Under the pieces are notes generated by a model. That model was not told the DNA's origin, searched no databases, and saw only the letters and a program-made list of their open reading frames with translations. A stretch of DNA of 64,000 nucleotides, taken from Chitinimonas koreensis (lineage in GTDB: Bacteria; Pseudomonadota; Gammaproteobacteria; Burkholderiales; Chitinimonadaceae). Positions 48,708-56,516 of this stretch are shown here, one piece after another. Where the stretch lies: the NCBI RefSeq assembly GCF_014353015.1, contig NZ_CP060704.1, positions 4,241,001-4,305,000 of the forward strand, given 5' to 3'. How positions within the stretch are numbered: position 1 is the stretch's first letter; each line of letters begins with the position of its first letter. A program made the translations under genes and the position numbers.

Positions 48708-49919
48708 ATGAATCGACCCTCGCCACCACCGCTCCTCCTGCAACGCGACCCGTCCGCCTGGCTCCAGCTCGGCGGCCTCGATACCGCCCGCGAGATCGCC
48801 CAGCAGCCCGCCGTCTGGCGCGCGCTGGCCGATACGCTGGCGGCGCAGCAGGCTCGCATCGAGGGCTTCCTGGGCGATTGGCTGGCGCAACCCGGCCACC
48901 GCGTGATCCTGACCGGCGCCGGCAGCTCGGCCTACATCGGCCAGATTGCGGCCGACAGCCAGGCCGGCGCCTGGCCGGCGCAGGTGCGTGCGATCGCCAG
49001 CACCAGCCTGCTGACCCATCCCGAGTGCTACCTGACGCGCGAGCAGCCCACCTTGCTGGTGTCCTTCGCCCGCAGCGGCAACAGCCCGGAAAGCCTGGCG
49101 GCGGTGGCGTTGCTGCGCCAGCGCGTCGCGTCGGTGCGCTTCCTCAACATCACCTGCAACCCCGACGGCGCCCTGCTGCGCGACAACGCGGAGCGCGACG
49201 ACAGCCTGAATCTGCTGATGCCGGCCGGAAGCTGCGACCGCGGCTTCGCCATGACCAGCAGCTTCAGTGCGATGCTGCTGGCGGCGCTGGCGGTGCTGGA
49301 ACGCGCGCCGTGGCGCGAACGGCTGGAACGGATCCGGCAACTGGCCGGCCAGGCCGAGTCGGCGCTGGCCGACTGGTCGCCGGCCGTCGCGCAACTGGCG
49401 TGGAAGCCGTACGAGCGGGTCGTCTACCTCGGCAGCGGTCCGCTGGAGGCGCTGGCGCGCGAGGCGGCGCTGAAGGTGCTGGAGCTGACCGGCGGGCGCG
49501 CGCTGGCGATCGCCGATACGCCGCTGGGCTTCCGCCACGGCCCCAAGTCGATGCTGAATCCCGCTACCGTGGTGCTGATGTTCCGCAGCGTCTCGGCCGT
49601 CGCGCAGCGCTACGAGCAGGACCTGCTGGACGAATTGCGGCGTGACCGGGTCGCTGCGGCCGTGCTGTCGATCGGCCCCGGCGAGGCGGCCGCCTTCGCC
49701 GCGCCGGCCGTTGCCGCGCCGGCCGTCGCTGCGGCTGCCGGCGCCGGGCCGGTCGGATGCTCCGACGGCTGGTTGGCGCCGCTGTGGCTGCTGGTGGCCC
49801 AGCAGTTCGCCCTGCACCAGTCGGTGGTGCAGGGCCTGACGCCCGACAACCCTTTCCCCGACGGCACGGTCAACCGCGTCGTCCAGGGCGTGACCATCCA
49901 TTCCCATGACCTCGACTGA
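48708..49919 (+). CDS. agaS: Galactosamine-6-phosphate deaminase/isomerase (SIS domain)
   Basis: Converts D-galactosamine 6-phosphate to tagatose 6-phosphate and ammonia. 403 aa from ATG 48708 (MNRPSPPPLLLQRDPSAW), with AGGA about 10 nt upstream; the ATG at 48654 lies within the promoter. Two SIS phosphosugar-binding domains are visible: ILTGAGSSAYIG and SFARSGNSPES in the first (~55-140), and VYLGSGPLEALAREAALKVLELT plus DTPLGFRHGPKSML in the second (~240-290). Similar length to E. coli AgaS (384). An alanine-rich stretch (AAAFAAPAVAAPAVAAAAG) near residue 330 looks like an expansion. First gene of the operon; its end overlaps agaK by 14 bp. Confidence 0.93.
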   Translation: MNRPSPPPLLLQRDPSAWLQLGGLDTAREIAQQPAVWRALADTLAAQQARIEGFLGDWLAQPGHRVILTGAGSSAYIGQIAADSQAGAWPAQVRAIASTSLLTHPECYLTREQPTLLVSFARSGNSPESLAAVALLRQRVASVRFLNITCNPDGALLRDNAERDDSLNLLMPAGSCDRGFAMTSSFSAMLLAALAVLERAPWRERLERIRQLAGQAESALADWSPAVAQLAWKPYERVVYLGSGPLEALAREAALKVLELTGGRALAIADTPLGFRHGPKSMLNPATVVLMFRSVSAVAQRYEQDLLDELRRDRVAAAVLSIGPGEAAAFAAPAVAAPAVAAAAGAGPVGCSDGWLAPLWLLVAQQFALHQSVVQGLTPDNPFPDGTVNRVVQGVTIHSHDLD

Positions 49920-50868
49920 GCGCTACCACTACGGCATCGACATCGGCGGCAGCAAGATCGAGCTGGTCGCCTGCGACGCCGCGCTGGATGTCTGCCACCG
50001 CCAGCGCATCGCCACGCCGGCGCAGGATTTCGACGCCTTCGTCGCCGCCGTGGCCGGCCTGGTCGAAGCGGCCGACCGGGCGCTCGGCGTGCCCGACGGG
50101 GCCGCGCCGGTACCGGTCGGCCTCGGCATGCCCGGCATCGTCGACGCGGCCAGCGGCGGCCAGCTGAGCTCCAACGTGCCGGCGCTGAACGGCCGCCAGG
50201 TGGCGCCGGCGCTGGCGGCCCGGCTGGCGCGGCCGGTGCGGATGGGAAACGACTGCCAGTGCTTCGCGCTGTCCGAGGCCAATGGCGGCGCGGCCCAGGA
50301 ATTCGACAGCATGTTCGGCGTCATCCTCGGCACCGGCGCCGGCGGCGGCTACTGCCTCGGCGGCCGGCTGGTGGCCGGCTACAACGGCCTGGCCGGCGAG
50401 TGGGGCCACTGGTCGATTCCGGCCAGCCTGCTGGCCCGCCACCGGCTGCCGCTGCTCGACTGTCCCTGCGGCCTGCGCGGCTGCCTCGAGCGCTACGTAT
50501 CCGGCAGCGGGCTGGCCATGCTGTACCGCCATGTCGATCGGCAAGCCGAGCTGCGGCCGGGCTGCGACGCGCCCGAGATCGCCGAGCGCGCCGGCCGCGG
50601 CGAGGCGCTGGCGCAGCAGGCGCTGGCGATCCATCTCGACCTGCTGGCCCACGGCCTGGCCGGCCTGGTGCTGGCGCTGGACCCGCATGTGTTCGTGCTC
50701 GGCGGCGGGCTGTCCAGGCTCGGCCACCTCTACCGCGATCTGCCCGCTGCGGTGGCGCGCCATCTGTTCAAGGGGGCGCGCGTGCCGCCCATCGTGCCGC
50801 CGGCCTTCGGCGACGCCGGCGGCGCGCGCGGTGCGGCGCTGCTGGCGCGCCAGCACGACCGAGCCTGA
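49906..50868 (+). CDS. agaK: ROK-family N-acetylgalactosamine kinase
   Basis: Phosphorylates GalNAc (possibly GlcNAc) at C6 after non-PTS uptake, making the substrate for the deacetylase AgaA. 320 aa. ROK landmarks: N-terminal ATP loop YGIDIGGSKIEL, sugar-binding MGNDCQCFALSE and GEWGHW (His168), and the zinc motif CPCGLRGCLE (Cys186, Cys188, Cys193). GalNAc specificity is inferred from position between agaS and agaZ, as in the Shewanella AgaK arrangement. Start ATG 49906 lies inside agaS (14-bp overlap). Confidence 0.9.
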   Translation: MTSTERYHYGIDIGGSKIELVACDAALDVCHRQRIATPAQDFDAFVAAVAGLVEAADRALGVPDGAAPVPVGLGMPGIVDAASGGQLSSNVPALNGRQVAPALAARLARPVRMGNDCQCFALSEANGGAAQEFDSMFGVILGTGAGGGYCLGGRLVAGYNGLAGEWGHWSIPASLLARHRLPLLDCPCGLRGCLERYVSGSGLAMLYRHVDRQAELRPGCDAPEIAERAGRGEALAQQALAIHLDLLAHGLAGLVLALDPHVFVLGGGLSRLGHLYRDLPAAVARHLFKGARVPPIVPPAFGDAGGARGAALLARQHDRA

Positions 50869-50893
50869 TCCGCCCTTCATGCCAGGAATGCCC

Positions 50894-52240
50894 ATGTCCA
50901 TCGTCCCGAGCCGCGCCGCGGCCTCTCCCGTCCAGGCCCTGGTCGCCGCCCACCGGCGCGGCGAGCCGGTCGGGCTGTACAGCGTCTGCTGCAGCAACGA
51001 GCAGGTGCTGCGCGCCGCGATGCAGGTGGCGCAGCGCTACGGCACGCCGCTGCTGATCGAGGCGACCTCCAACCAGGTCGACCAGTTCGGCGGCTACACC
51101 GGCATGACGCCGCCGCAGTTCCGCGACTTCGTGCTGCGGCTGGCGGCCGAACAGGGCTTTGCGGCCGAACGCATCGTGCTCGGCGGCGACCACCTCGGCC
51201 CCAACGCCTGGCAACAGCTGCCGGCCGAGACCGCGATGGCGCGCGCCTGCACCTTGATCGCCGCCTACGTCGAGGCCGGCTTCCACAAGATCCACCTCGA
51301 TTGCAGCATGGCCTGCGCCGACGACCCGGCGCGGCTGTCCGACGACCTGGTGGCCGCGCGCTCGGCCCGGCTGGCCGCGGTCGCCGAGGCCAGCGCCGCC
51401 CGCGCCGGGCTGGCGCCGCCGGTCTACGTGATCGGCACCGAGGTGCCGGTGCCCGGCGGCGAGGCCTCGCTCGGCGCCGGCGTGGCGGTGACCCGGCCCG
51501 AGGCGGCGGCGCAGACGCTGGACGCGCACCGCCAGGCCTTCGCCGCCGCCGGGCTGGACGCCGCCTGGCAGCGGGTGGTGGCGCTGGTGGTGCAGCCCGG
51601 CGTCGATTTCGACCACAGCCGCATCCAGCACTACGACCCGGCCGCCGCCGCTGCGCTGTCGGCCTTCGTCGCCGGCCAGCCCGGTCTGGTCTACGAGGCC
51701 CATTCGACCGACTACCAGACCGAAACCGCGCTGCATGCGCTGGTACGCGACCATTTCGCCATCCTCAAGGTCGGCCCGGCGGCGACCTATGCGCTGCGCG
51801 AGGCGCTGTTCGCGCTGGCCGCGATCGAACGCGAGCTGCTGCCCGTCGAGCAGCGCTCGCACCTGGTCGAGGTGCTCGAACGCTGCATGCTCGAGCGGCC
51901 CGGCCACTGGCAGAAACACTATCCCGGCAAGCCGGACGAGCAGCGCCTGCTGCGCCGCTTCGCGCTCAGCGACCGCTGCCGCTACTACTGGGGCGAACCG
52001 GCCGTGCGGCAGGCGGTGGCGCGGCTGTTCGCCGGCCTGGAGCAGACGGCGCTGCCGCCGACGCTGCTGAGCCAGTTCCTGCCGGAGCAGTACGAGGAGG
52101 TGCTGCTGGGCAGGCTGGCCGCGACGCCCTCGGCGCTGGCGCAGCACAAGGTCGCCCAGGTGCTGGCCCGCTATGCGCGCGCCTGCGCGCGCAACGAAGC
52201 CGCCACGGCGCCGAAAATCGAAAGACAGGGCGCGAAATGA
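50894..52240 (+). CDS. agaZ: Tagatose-bisphosphate aldolase non-catalytic subunit / putative tagatose-6-phosphate kinase family protein AgaZ
   Basis: KbaZ/GatZ/AgaZ family, 448 aa. Start set at ATG 50894 (MSIVPSRAAAS) because AGGA lies 7 nt before it; ATGs at 50879 and 50888 are alternatives. Landmarks: VGLYSVCCSNEQVLRAAM, LIEATSNQVDQFGGYTGMTP, LGGDHLGPNAWQ, FHKIHLDCSMACADDP, YVIGTEVPVPGGE, FEAHSTDYQT-like YEAHSTDYQT, and HWQKHYPG. In E. coli the relative KbaZ supports the class II aldolase subunit KbaY; comparative work on Shewanella proposed AgaZ as tagatose-6-phosphate kinase. No KbaY/AgaY aldolase is in this window, so both readings stay open. 74 bp before agaR. Confidence 0.9.
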   Translation: MSIVPSRAAASPVQALVAAHRRGEPVGLYSVCCSNEQVLRAAMQVAQRYGTPLLIEATSNQVDQFGGYTGMTPPQFRDFVLRLAAEQGFAAERIVLGGDHLGPNAWQQLPAETAMARACTLIAAYVEAGFHKIHLDCSMACADDPARLSDDLVAARSARLAAVAEASAARAGLAPPVYVIGTEVPVPGGEASLGAGVAVTRPEAAAQTLDAHRQAFAAAGLDAAWQRVVALVVQPGVDFDHSRIQHYDPAAAAALSAFVAGQPGLVYEAHSTDYQTETALHALVRDHFAILKVGPAATYALREALFALAAIERELLPVEQRSHLVEVLERCMLERPGHWQKHYPGKPDEQRLLRRFALSDRCRYYWGEPAVRQAVARLFAGLEQTALPPTLLSQFLPEQYEEVLLGRLAATPSALAQHKVAQVLARYARACARNEAATAPKIERQGAK

Positions 52241-52314
52241 CTTTCGAACCATCGATCGCAAGCAGTAAGCTTTCGCCTTCGCAACCCATATCACCGCGAA
52301 GGAAAGCATCAGCC

Positions 52315-53082
52315 ATGCGAAACACCAGTCAACGCCGCGAGCGGATACTCCAGCAGCTGGTCGCCCAGGGCGGCGTCCAGGTTTCCGAGCTGGTCGCGCA
52401 GCTGGGCGTCTCGGCGGTCACCATCCGCACCGACCTGGCCCAGCTCGAAAGCCAGGGCCTGGCCACCCGCAACCACGGCGGCGCCACGCTGAACCGCACC
52501 CCGCCGCAGGAGCACAGCGTGCGGCAGAAGGACAGCCTCAACAGCGCCCAGAAGGAAGCGATCGGCGCCTGCGCCGCGCGCCTGGTGCAGCCCGGCGACA
52601 ACATCATCATCGACTCCGGCACCACCACCATGCCGCTGGCGCGCCACCTGCACGACCTGAGCGGGGTCACGGTGATGACCAACGGCCTCAATATCGCCTG
52701 GGAGCTGGCCAATGCCAGCAGCGTCGAGCTGATGCTGACCGGCGGCCTCCTGCGCCGCCAGGCGCTGTCGATCCAGGGCGCGCAGGCCGAGGCCTGCCTC
52801 GGCGCCTACAACTTCGACAAGCTGTTCCTCGGCGTGGACGGGCTGGACCTGCAGTTCGGCCTGACCACCCACCACGAGGCCGAGGCGAGCCTCAACCACA
52901 AGATGGTCGAGCGCGCACGCAAGGTCATCGTGCTGACCGACTCGTCCAAGTTCGGCCGCGTCAGCCTGCACCGCATCGCGCTGCTCGACCGCGTGCACAC
53001 CGTCATCACCGATGCCGGCATCGGCGCCGAGTACCGCGAAGGATTGCAGCGGCTCGGCATCGAACTGATCGTGGCCGAATGA
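52315..53082 (+). CDS. agaR: DeoR-family repressor of the aga genes
   Basis: 255 aa from ATG 52315 (MRNTSQRRERILQQL), with AAGGAAAG 8 nt upstream; an ATG at 52237 overlapping the agaZ stop is possible but adds a non-conserved leader. N-terminal DeoR winged HTH (QVSELVAQLGVSAVTIRTDLAQLESQGLA, ~residues 22-50, then RNHGGATL) and a C-terminal phosphosugar sensor domain (IIDSGTTTMPLARHL, VMTNGLNIAWEL, FLGVDGLD, VLTDSSKFG). The gene lies inside the operon it should control. GACTTTCGAAC at 52239-52249 just upstream matches the boxes at the operon promoter, so it may also have its own regulated start. The stop overlaps agaA by ATGA. Confidence 0.93.
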   Translation: MRNTSQRRERILQQLVAQGGVQVSELVAQLGVSAVTIRTDLAQLESQGLATRNHGGATLNRTPPQEHSVRQKDSLNSAQKEAIGACAARLVQPGDNIIIDSGTTTMPLARHLHDLSGVTVMTNGLNIAWELANASSVELMLTGGLLRRQALSIQGAQAEACLGAYNFDKLFLGVDGLDLQFGLTTHHEAEASLNHKMVERARKVIVLTDSSKFGRVSLHRIALLDRVHTVITDAGIGAEYREGLQRLGIELIVAE

Positions 53083-54212
53083 AGCCCCAGGCGCTGCACG
53101 GCCGCATCCTGACGCCCGCGGGCTGGCTGCAGGGCCGCATCGACTTCGCCGAGCGGGTGCTGGGCCTGAGCGAGGCCGACGCCGCGGCGGCCGATGCCGC
53201 GGCGGCCGGTGCCGAGCCGCAGTGCCTGATCCTGCCCGGCTTCGTCGACCTGCACGTGCACGGCGGCGCCGGCATCGACGTGATGATGGGCGGCGACAGC
53301 GCCGCCGCGGTGGCCCGGCTGCACGCGCGCCACGGCACCACCGCGCTGCTGGCCACCACCATGACCGCGTCGGAAGACGACATCGTGCGGGCGCTGCAGG
53401 GCATCGCCCGGAACATCGCCGCACAGCCGGCCGACGGCGCGCGCATCCTCGGCGTCCACCTCGAAGGCCCCTACCTGAGCCTGCTCCGGCTCGGCGCCCA
53501 GCCGCCGCTGGTGGTGCCGGCCACGCTCGAGCAAGTGCGCCGGCTGCACGCGCTGGCGCCGATCAAGGTGCTGACCATGGCGCCCGAGATTCCCGGCCAA
53601 CTCGAACTGATCGGGCCGATCAGCGCGCTGGGCATCCGCGTCCAGGTCGGCCACAGCGCCGGCAGCTACGACGACGGCGTGGCGGCGCTCGCGGCCGGCG
53701 CGGCCGGTTTCACCCACCTGTTCAACGGCATGACCGCGCTCGACCACTACGAGCCCGGCATCGCCGCCGCCGCGCTGGCGCACGCCGAGTACGCCGAGAT
53801 CATCCCCGACCTGCAGCACGTCCACCCCGGCGCCTTGCGGTCCGCGCTGCGCGCCATTCCCAAGCTGTACGGCATCACCGACGCCACCGCCGCCACCGGC
53901 ATGCCCGACGGCGAATACGCGCTGGGCCCGCAGCGCGTATACAAATGCATGGGCTGCGTGCGGCTGGCGTCCGGCGGCTCGCTGGCCGGCAGCGCGCTGA
54001 CCATGGATCAGGCGCTGCGCAACCTGGTGTCGATCGGCCTGGACCTGGCCGACGCCTCGCAGCGGCTGTCGCGCTTCCCGGCCGACTACCTGGGCCTGAC
54101 CGACCGCGGCCGGCTGCAGCCGGGCGCCTGGGCCGACCTGGTGGTGCTCGACGCGCAATTGCAGGTGCGGCAGGTGTTCGTCGAAGGCCGGGCGATTCCG
54201 CTGGCCGGCTGA
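53079..54212 (+). CDS. agaA: N-acetylgalactosamine-6-phosphate deacetylase
   Basis: Removes acetate from GalNAc-6-P to give galactosamine 6-phosphate for AgaS. 377 aa amidohydrolase of the NagA/AgaA family. Metal and catalytic positions: DLHVHGG (His59, His61), HLEGPY (Glu129), VGHSAG, THLFNGM, and ITDATAATG with the catalytic Asp. The residue equivalent to E. coli NagA His143 is Gln141 (LGAQPP), a variation I believe also occurs in other NagA groups. GalNAc rather than GlcNAc specificity is inferred from the operon. Start overlaps the agaR stop (ATGA). Last gene of agaSKZRA. Confidence 0.93.
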   Translation: MKPQALHGRILTPAGWLQGRIDFAERVLGLSEADAAAADAAAAGAEPQCLILPGFVDLHVHGGAGIDVMMGGDSAAAVARLHARHGTTALLATTMTASEDDIVRALQGIARNIAAQPADGARILGVHLEGPYLSLLRLGAQPPLVVPATLEQVRRLHALAPIKVLTMAPEIPGQLELIGPISALGIRVQVGHSAGSYDDGVAALAAGAAGFTHLFNGMTALDHYEPGIAAAALAHAEYAEIIPDLQHVHPGALRSALRAIPKLYGITDATAATGMPDGEYALGPQRVYKCMGCVRLASGGSLAGSALTMDQALRNLVSIGLDLADASQRLSRFPADYLGLTDRGRLQPGAWADLVVLDAQLQVRQVFVEGRAIPLAG

Positions 54213-54339
54213 TCGGCGCCGGACATCCGGGCACCTGCCGTGAGGGCCGGACGCCGGCACGTCCGCGCTGCCCGCGCCGGCATCGGCGAGCGCCTTCCGG
54301 CCCTAGACAACGTCAACGACACCCAGCAAGGAACGCCCG

Positions 54340-55374
54340 ATGCTCACCGTCTACTCCGACCAGCACCGCCTGCACGCGCCCGCCTTCGAGATCCTCGACG
54401 GCGAACTGACCCCGGTATTCGAAAAGCCCGAACGCGCCGACCTGGTGCTGGCGCGCGTGCGGGAACGGCAACTCGGGCCGGTGGCCCTGCCGTCCTCCTA
54501 CGGCCTGGCGGCCGCTCGGCGGGTGCACCGCGACGACTACCTCGACTATCTCGCCGGCGCGCACGCCGAATGGCTGGCGGCCGGCCACAAGGGCGACGTG
54601 CTGCCCTATGTCTACCCGGTGCGCAGCCTGCGCCAGCTGGCGCCGCGCCATATCGACGGCAAGGCCGGCTATTACGCGATGGACGCCAGCGCGCCGATCT
54701 GTGCCGGCACCTGGCAGGCGGCGCAGGCTTCGCTCGACTGCGCGCTGACCGGGCTGGATGCGCTGCTGGCCGGCGCGCGCGGCGCCTTCGCGCTGTGCCG
54801 GCCGCCCGGCCACCACGCCGGGACCGATTTCGCCGGCGGCTATTGCTACCTGAACAACGCCGCCATCGCCGCCCAGGCCTGGCGCGACGCCGGCGCCGCC
54901 AAGGTGGCGCTGCTGGACGTCGACTACCACCACGGCAACGGCAGCCAGGCGATCTTCTACCGCCGCGCCGACGTGGTGTTCGCCTCGATCCACGGCCATC
55001 CGGCCGACGAGTACCCGTTCTTCCTCGGCTATGCCGACGAGCGCGGCGAAGGCGACGGGCTGGGCAGCAACTTCAACTATCCCCTGCCGCTGGGCAGCGG
55101 CTTCGCGCTGTGGCGCGCCGCGCTGGACGACGCCTGCGCGCAGATCGCCCGCAGCGGCGCCACGGCGCTGGTGGTGTCGCTGGGCGTGGACACCTTCAAG
55201 GACGACCCGATCTCGCAGTTCAAGCTGGACAGCGACGACTACCTGCGCATCGGCGAGCGGATCGCAGCGCTGGGCGTGCCGACGCTGTTCGTGCTCGAAG
55301 GCGGCTACGCGGTGGCCGACATCGGCGTCAACGCGGTGAACGTGCTGGAAGGCTTCGAAAGCGCCCAGCGGTAG
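54340..55374 (+). CDS. aphA: Acetylpolyamine amidohydrolase (histone deacetylase superfamily)
   Basis: Zn-dependent deacetylase for acetylputrescine/acetylspermidine-type polyamines. 344 aa from ATG 54340 with AAGGA 7-8 nt upstream. The residues fall at the same numbers as in the characterised Mycoplana ramosa enzyme: tandem His158-His159 in PPGHHAG, Zn ligands Asp195 and His197 in DVDYHHGNG, Asp284 in LGVDTFKDDP, and catalytic Tyr323 in LEGGYAV. The insert that narrows the active site in APAH is also present (YPFFLGYADERGEG). It heads a three-gene cluster with a polyamine-binding protein and a creatinase-fold protein, 127 bp after the aga operon. Confidence 0.93.
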   Translation: MLTVYSDQHRLHAPAFEILDGELTPVFEKPERADLVLARVRERQLGPVALPSSYGLAAARRVHRDDYLDYLAGAHAEWLAAGHKGDVLPYVYPVRSLRQLAPRHIDGKAGYYAMDASAPICAGTWQAAQASLDCALTGLDALLAGARGAFALCRPPGHHAGTDFAGGYCYLNNAAIAAQAWRDAGAAKVALLDVDYHHGNGSQAIFYRRADVVFASIHGHPADEYPFFLGYADERGEGDGLGSNFNYPLPLGSGFALWRAALDDACAQIARSGATALVVSLGVDTFKDDPISQFKLDSDDYLRIGERIAALGVPTLFVLEGGYAVADIGVNAVNVLEGFESAQR

Positions 55375-55386
55375 CGAATCCACGCC

Positions 55387-56508
55387 ATGACCAAGACAAG
55401 CGAGTACAAGCCGATGGTTAAGCCATACCTGGACATCCTCGCGGCGGGCGCCGTGGCGACCCTGTCGCTGACGGCCCAGGCCGCCGGCCAGCTGAACATC
55501 TACAACTGGAACGATTACGTCGGCGCGCAGACCGTGCCCAGCTTCGAGCGGGCCAACGGCGTCAAGGTCAACTACGACGTCTACGACAGCAACGAGACGC
55601 TGCAGGCCAAGCTGCTGACCGGCAAGTCGGGCTACGACATCGTGGTGCCCTCGCTCGAATTCGCCGCCAGGCAGATCCAGGCGGGCGTCTACCTGCCGCT
55701 GGACAAGTCCAGGATTCCCAACTGGGGCAACCTCAACCCCGAGATCCTGAAGAAGGCCGAAATGGCCGACCCGGGCAACAAGTTCCTGGTGCCCTATATG
55801 TGGGGCACCACCGCCTTCGGCATCAACGTCGACAAGGTGAAGAAGGTGCTCGGCGCCGAGCCGCTGCCGGCCGACGAGTGGGAGCTGATCTTCAATCCGA
55901 AGTACACCCGCAAGCTCAAGTCCTGCGGCATCTCCTTCCTGGACATCGGCAGCGACGTCTATTCGATGGTCAACATCTACCTCGGCCGCGACGCCAACGA
56001 CTACAGCGAGGCCCGGCTCAAGGCCGCCAACGAGGTGCTCAAGCAGGTGCGCGCCGACGTGCGGGTGTTCAACAGCTCGCCGATCGACCTGCTGGCCGGC
56101 GGCGACGTCTGCGTGGCGATGGCCTTCAACGGCGACACCTACATGGCCAAGGACCGCGCCGAGAAGGCCGGGAACGGGCAGAAGATCGAATACGTGGTGC
56201 CGAAGAAGGGAACCGTGATGTCGATCGAAAGCATGGCGATCCCGAAGGACGCCCGGAACGTCGACAACGCCCACAAATGGATCGCGCACGTCCTCGAGCC
56301 CAAGGTGGCGGCCGAGATCTCCAACACCGTCAATTACGCCAATCCCAATCTCAAGTCGGCGCCGTTCGTGGACAAGAAGATCGCCGGCGATCCCAAGATC
56401 TTCCTGACCCAGGAAGCGCTCGCCAGGCTGACGGCCAGGCAGCCGATAGCGCCGGCGGCGCAGAAGCTGATCGGCCGCTATTTCAACCTGTTCAAGACCG
56501 CCAGGTAG
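55387..56508 (+). CDS. PotF/SpuD-type periplasmic polyamine-binding protein
   Basis: Binding protein for putrescine/spermidine-like polyamines. 373 aa from ATG 55387; an ATG at 55414 (MVKPYLDILAAGAVATLSLTAQA) gives a cleaner signal peptide, and neither has a strong ribosome site. Family landmarks: LNIYNWNDYVG, VNYDVYDSNETLQAKLLTGKSGYDIVVPS, YMWGTTAFGIN, SPIDLLAGGDVCVAMAFNGD, PKKGTVMSIESMAIPKDA, IANTVNYANPN-like ISNTVNYANPN. No permease or ATPase of a Pot system is adjacent, so it must use one encoded elsewhere or serve as a sensor. It sits 12 bp after the amidohydrolase and 8 bp before the next gene. Confidence 0.93.
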   Translation: MTKTSEYKPMVKPYLDILAAGAVATLSLTAQAAGQLNIYNWNDYVGAQTVPSFERANGVKVNYDVYDSNETLQAKLLTGKSGYDIVVPSLEFAARQIQAGVYLPLDKSRIPNWGNLNPEILKKAEMADPGNKFLVPYMWGTTAFGINVDKVKKVLGAEPLPADEWELIFNPKYTRKLKSCGISFLDIGSDVYSMVNIYLGRDANDYSEARLKAANEVLKQVRADVRVFNSSPIDLLAGGDVCVAMAFNGDTYMAKDRAEKAGNGQKIEYVVPKKGTVMSIESMAIPKDARNVDNAHKWIAHVLEPKVAAEISNTVNYANPNLKSAPFVDKKIAGDPKIFLTQEALARLTARQPIAPAAQKLIGRYFNLFKTAR

Positions 56509-56516
56509 GGATCGCC

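Noticed and set aside
53463..53501. Gln141 in AgaA where E. coli NagA has a catalytic-site His143, as a sign of inactivation
   Set aside because: All metal ligands and the catalytic Asp are intact, and I believe GAQP-type variants occur in other NagA-family members, so this is more likely subfamily variation.
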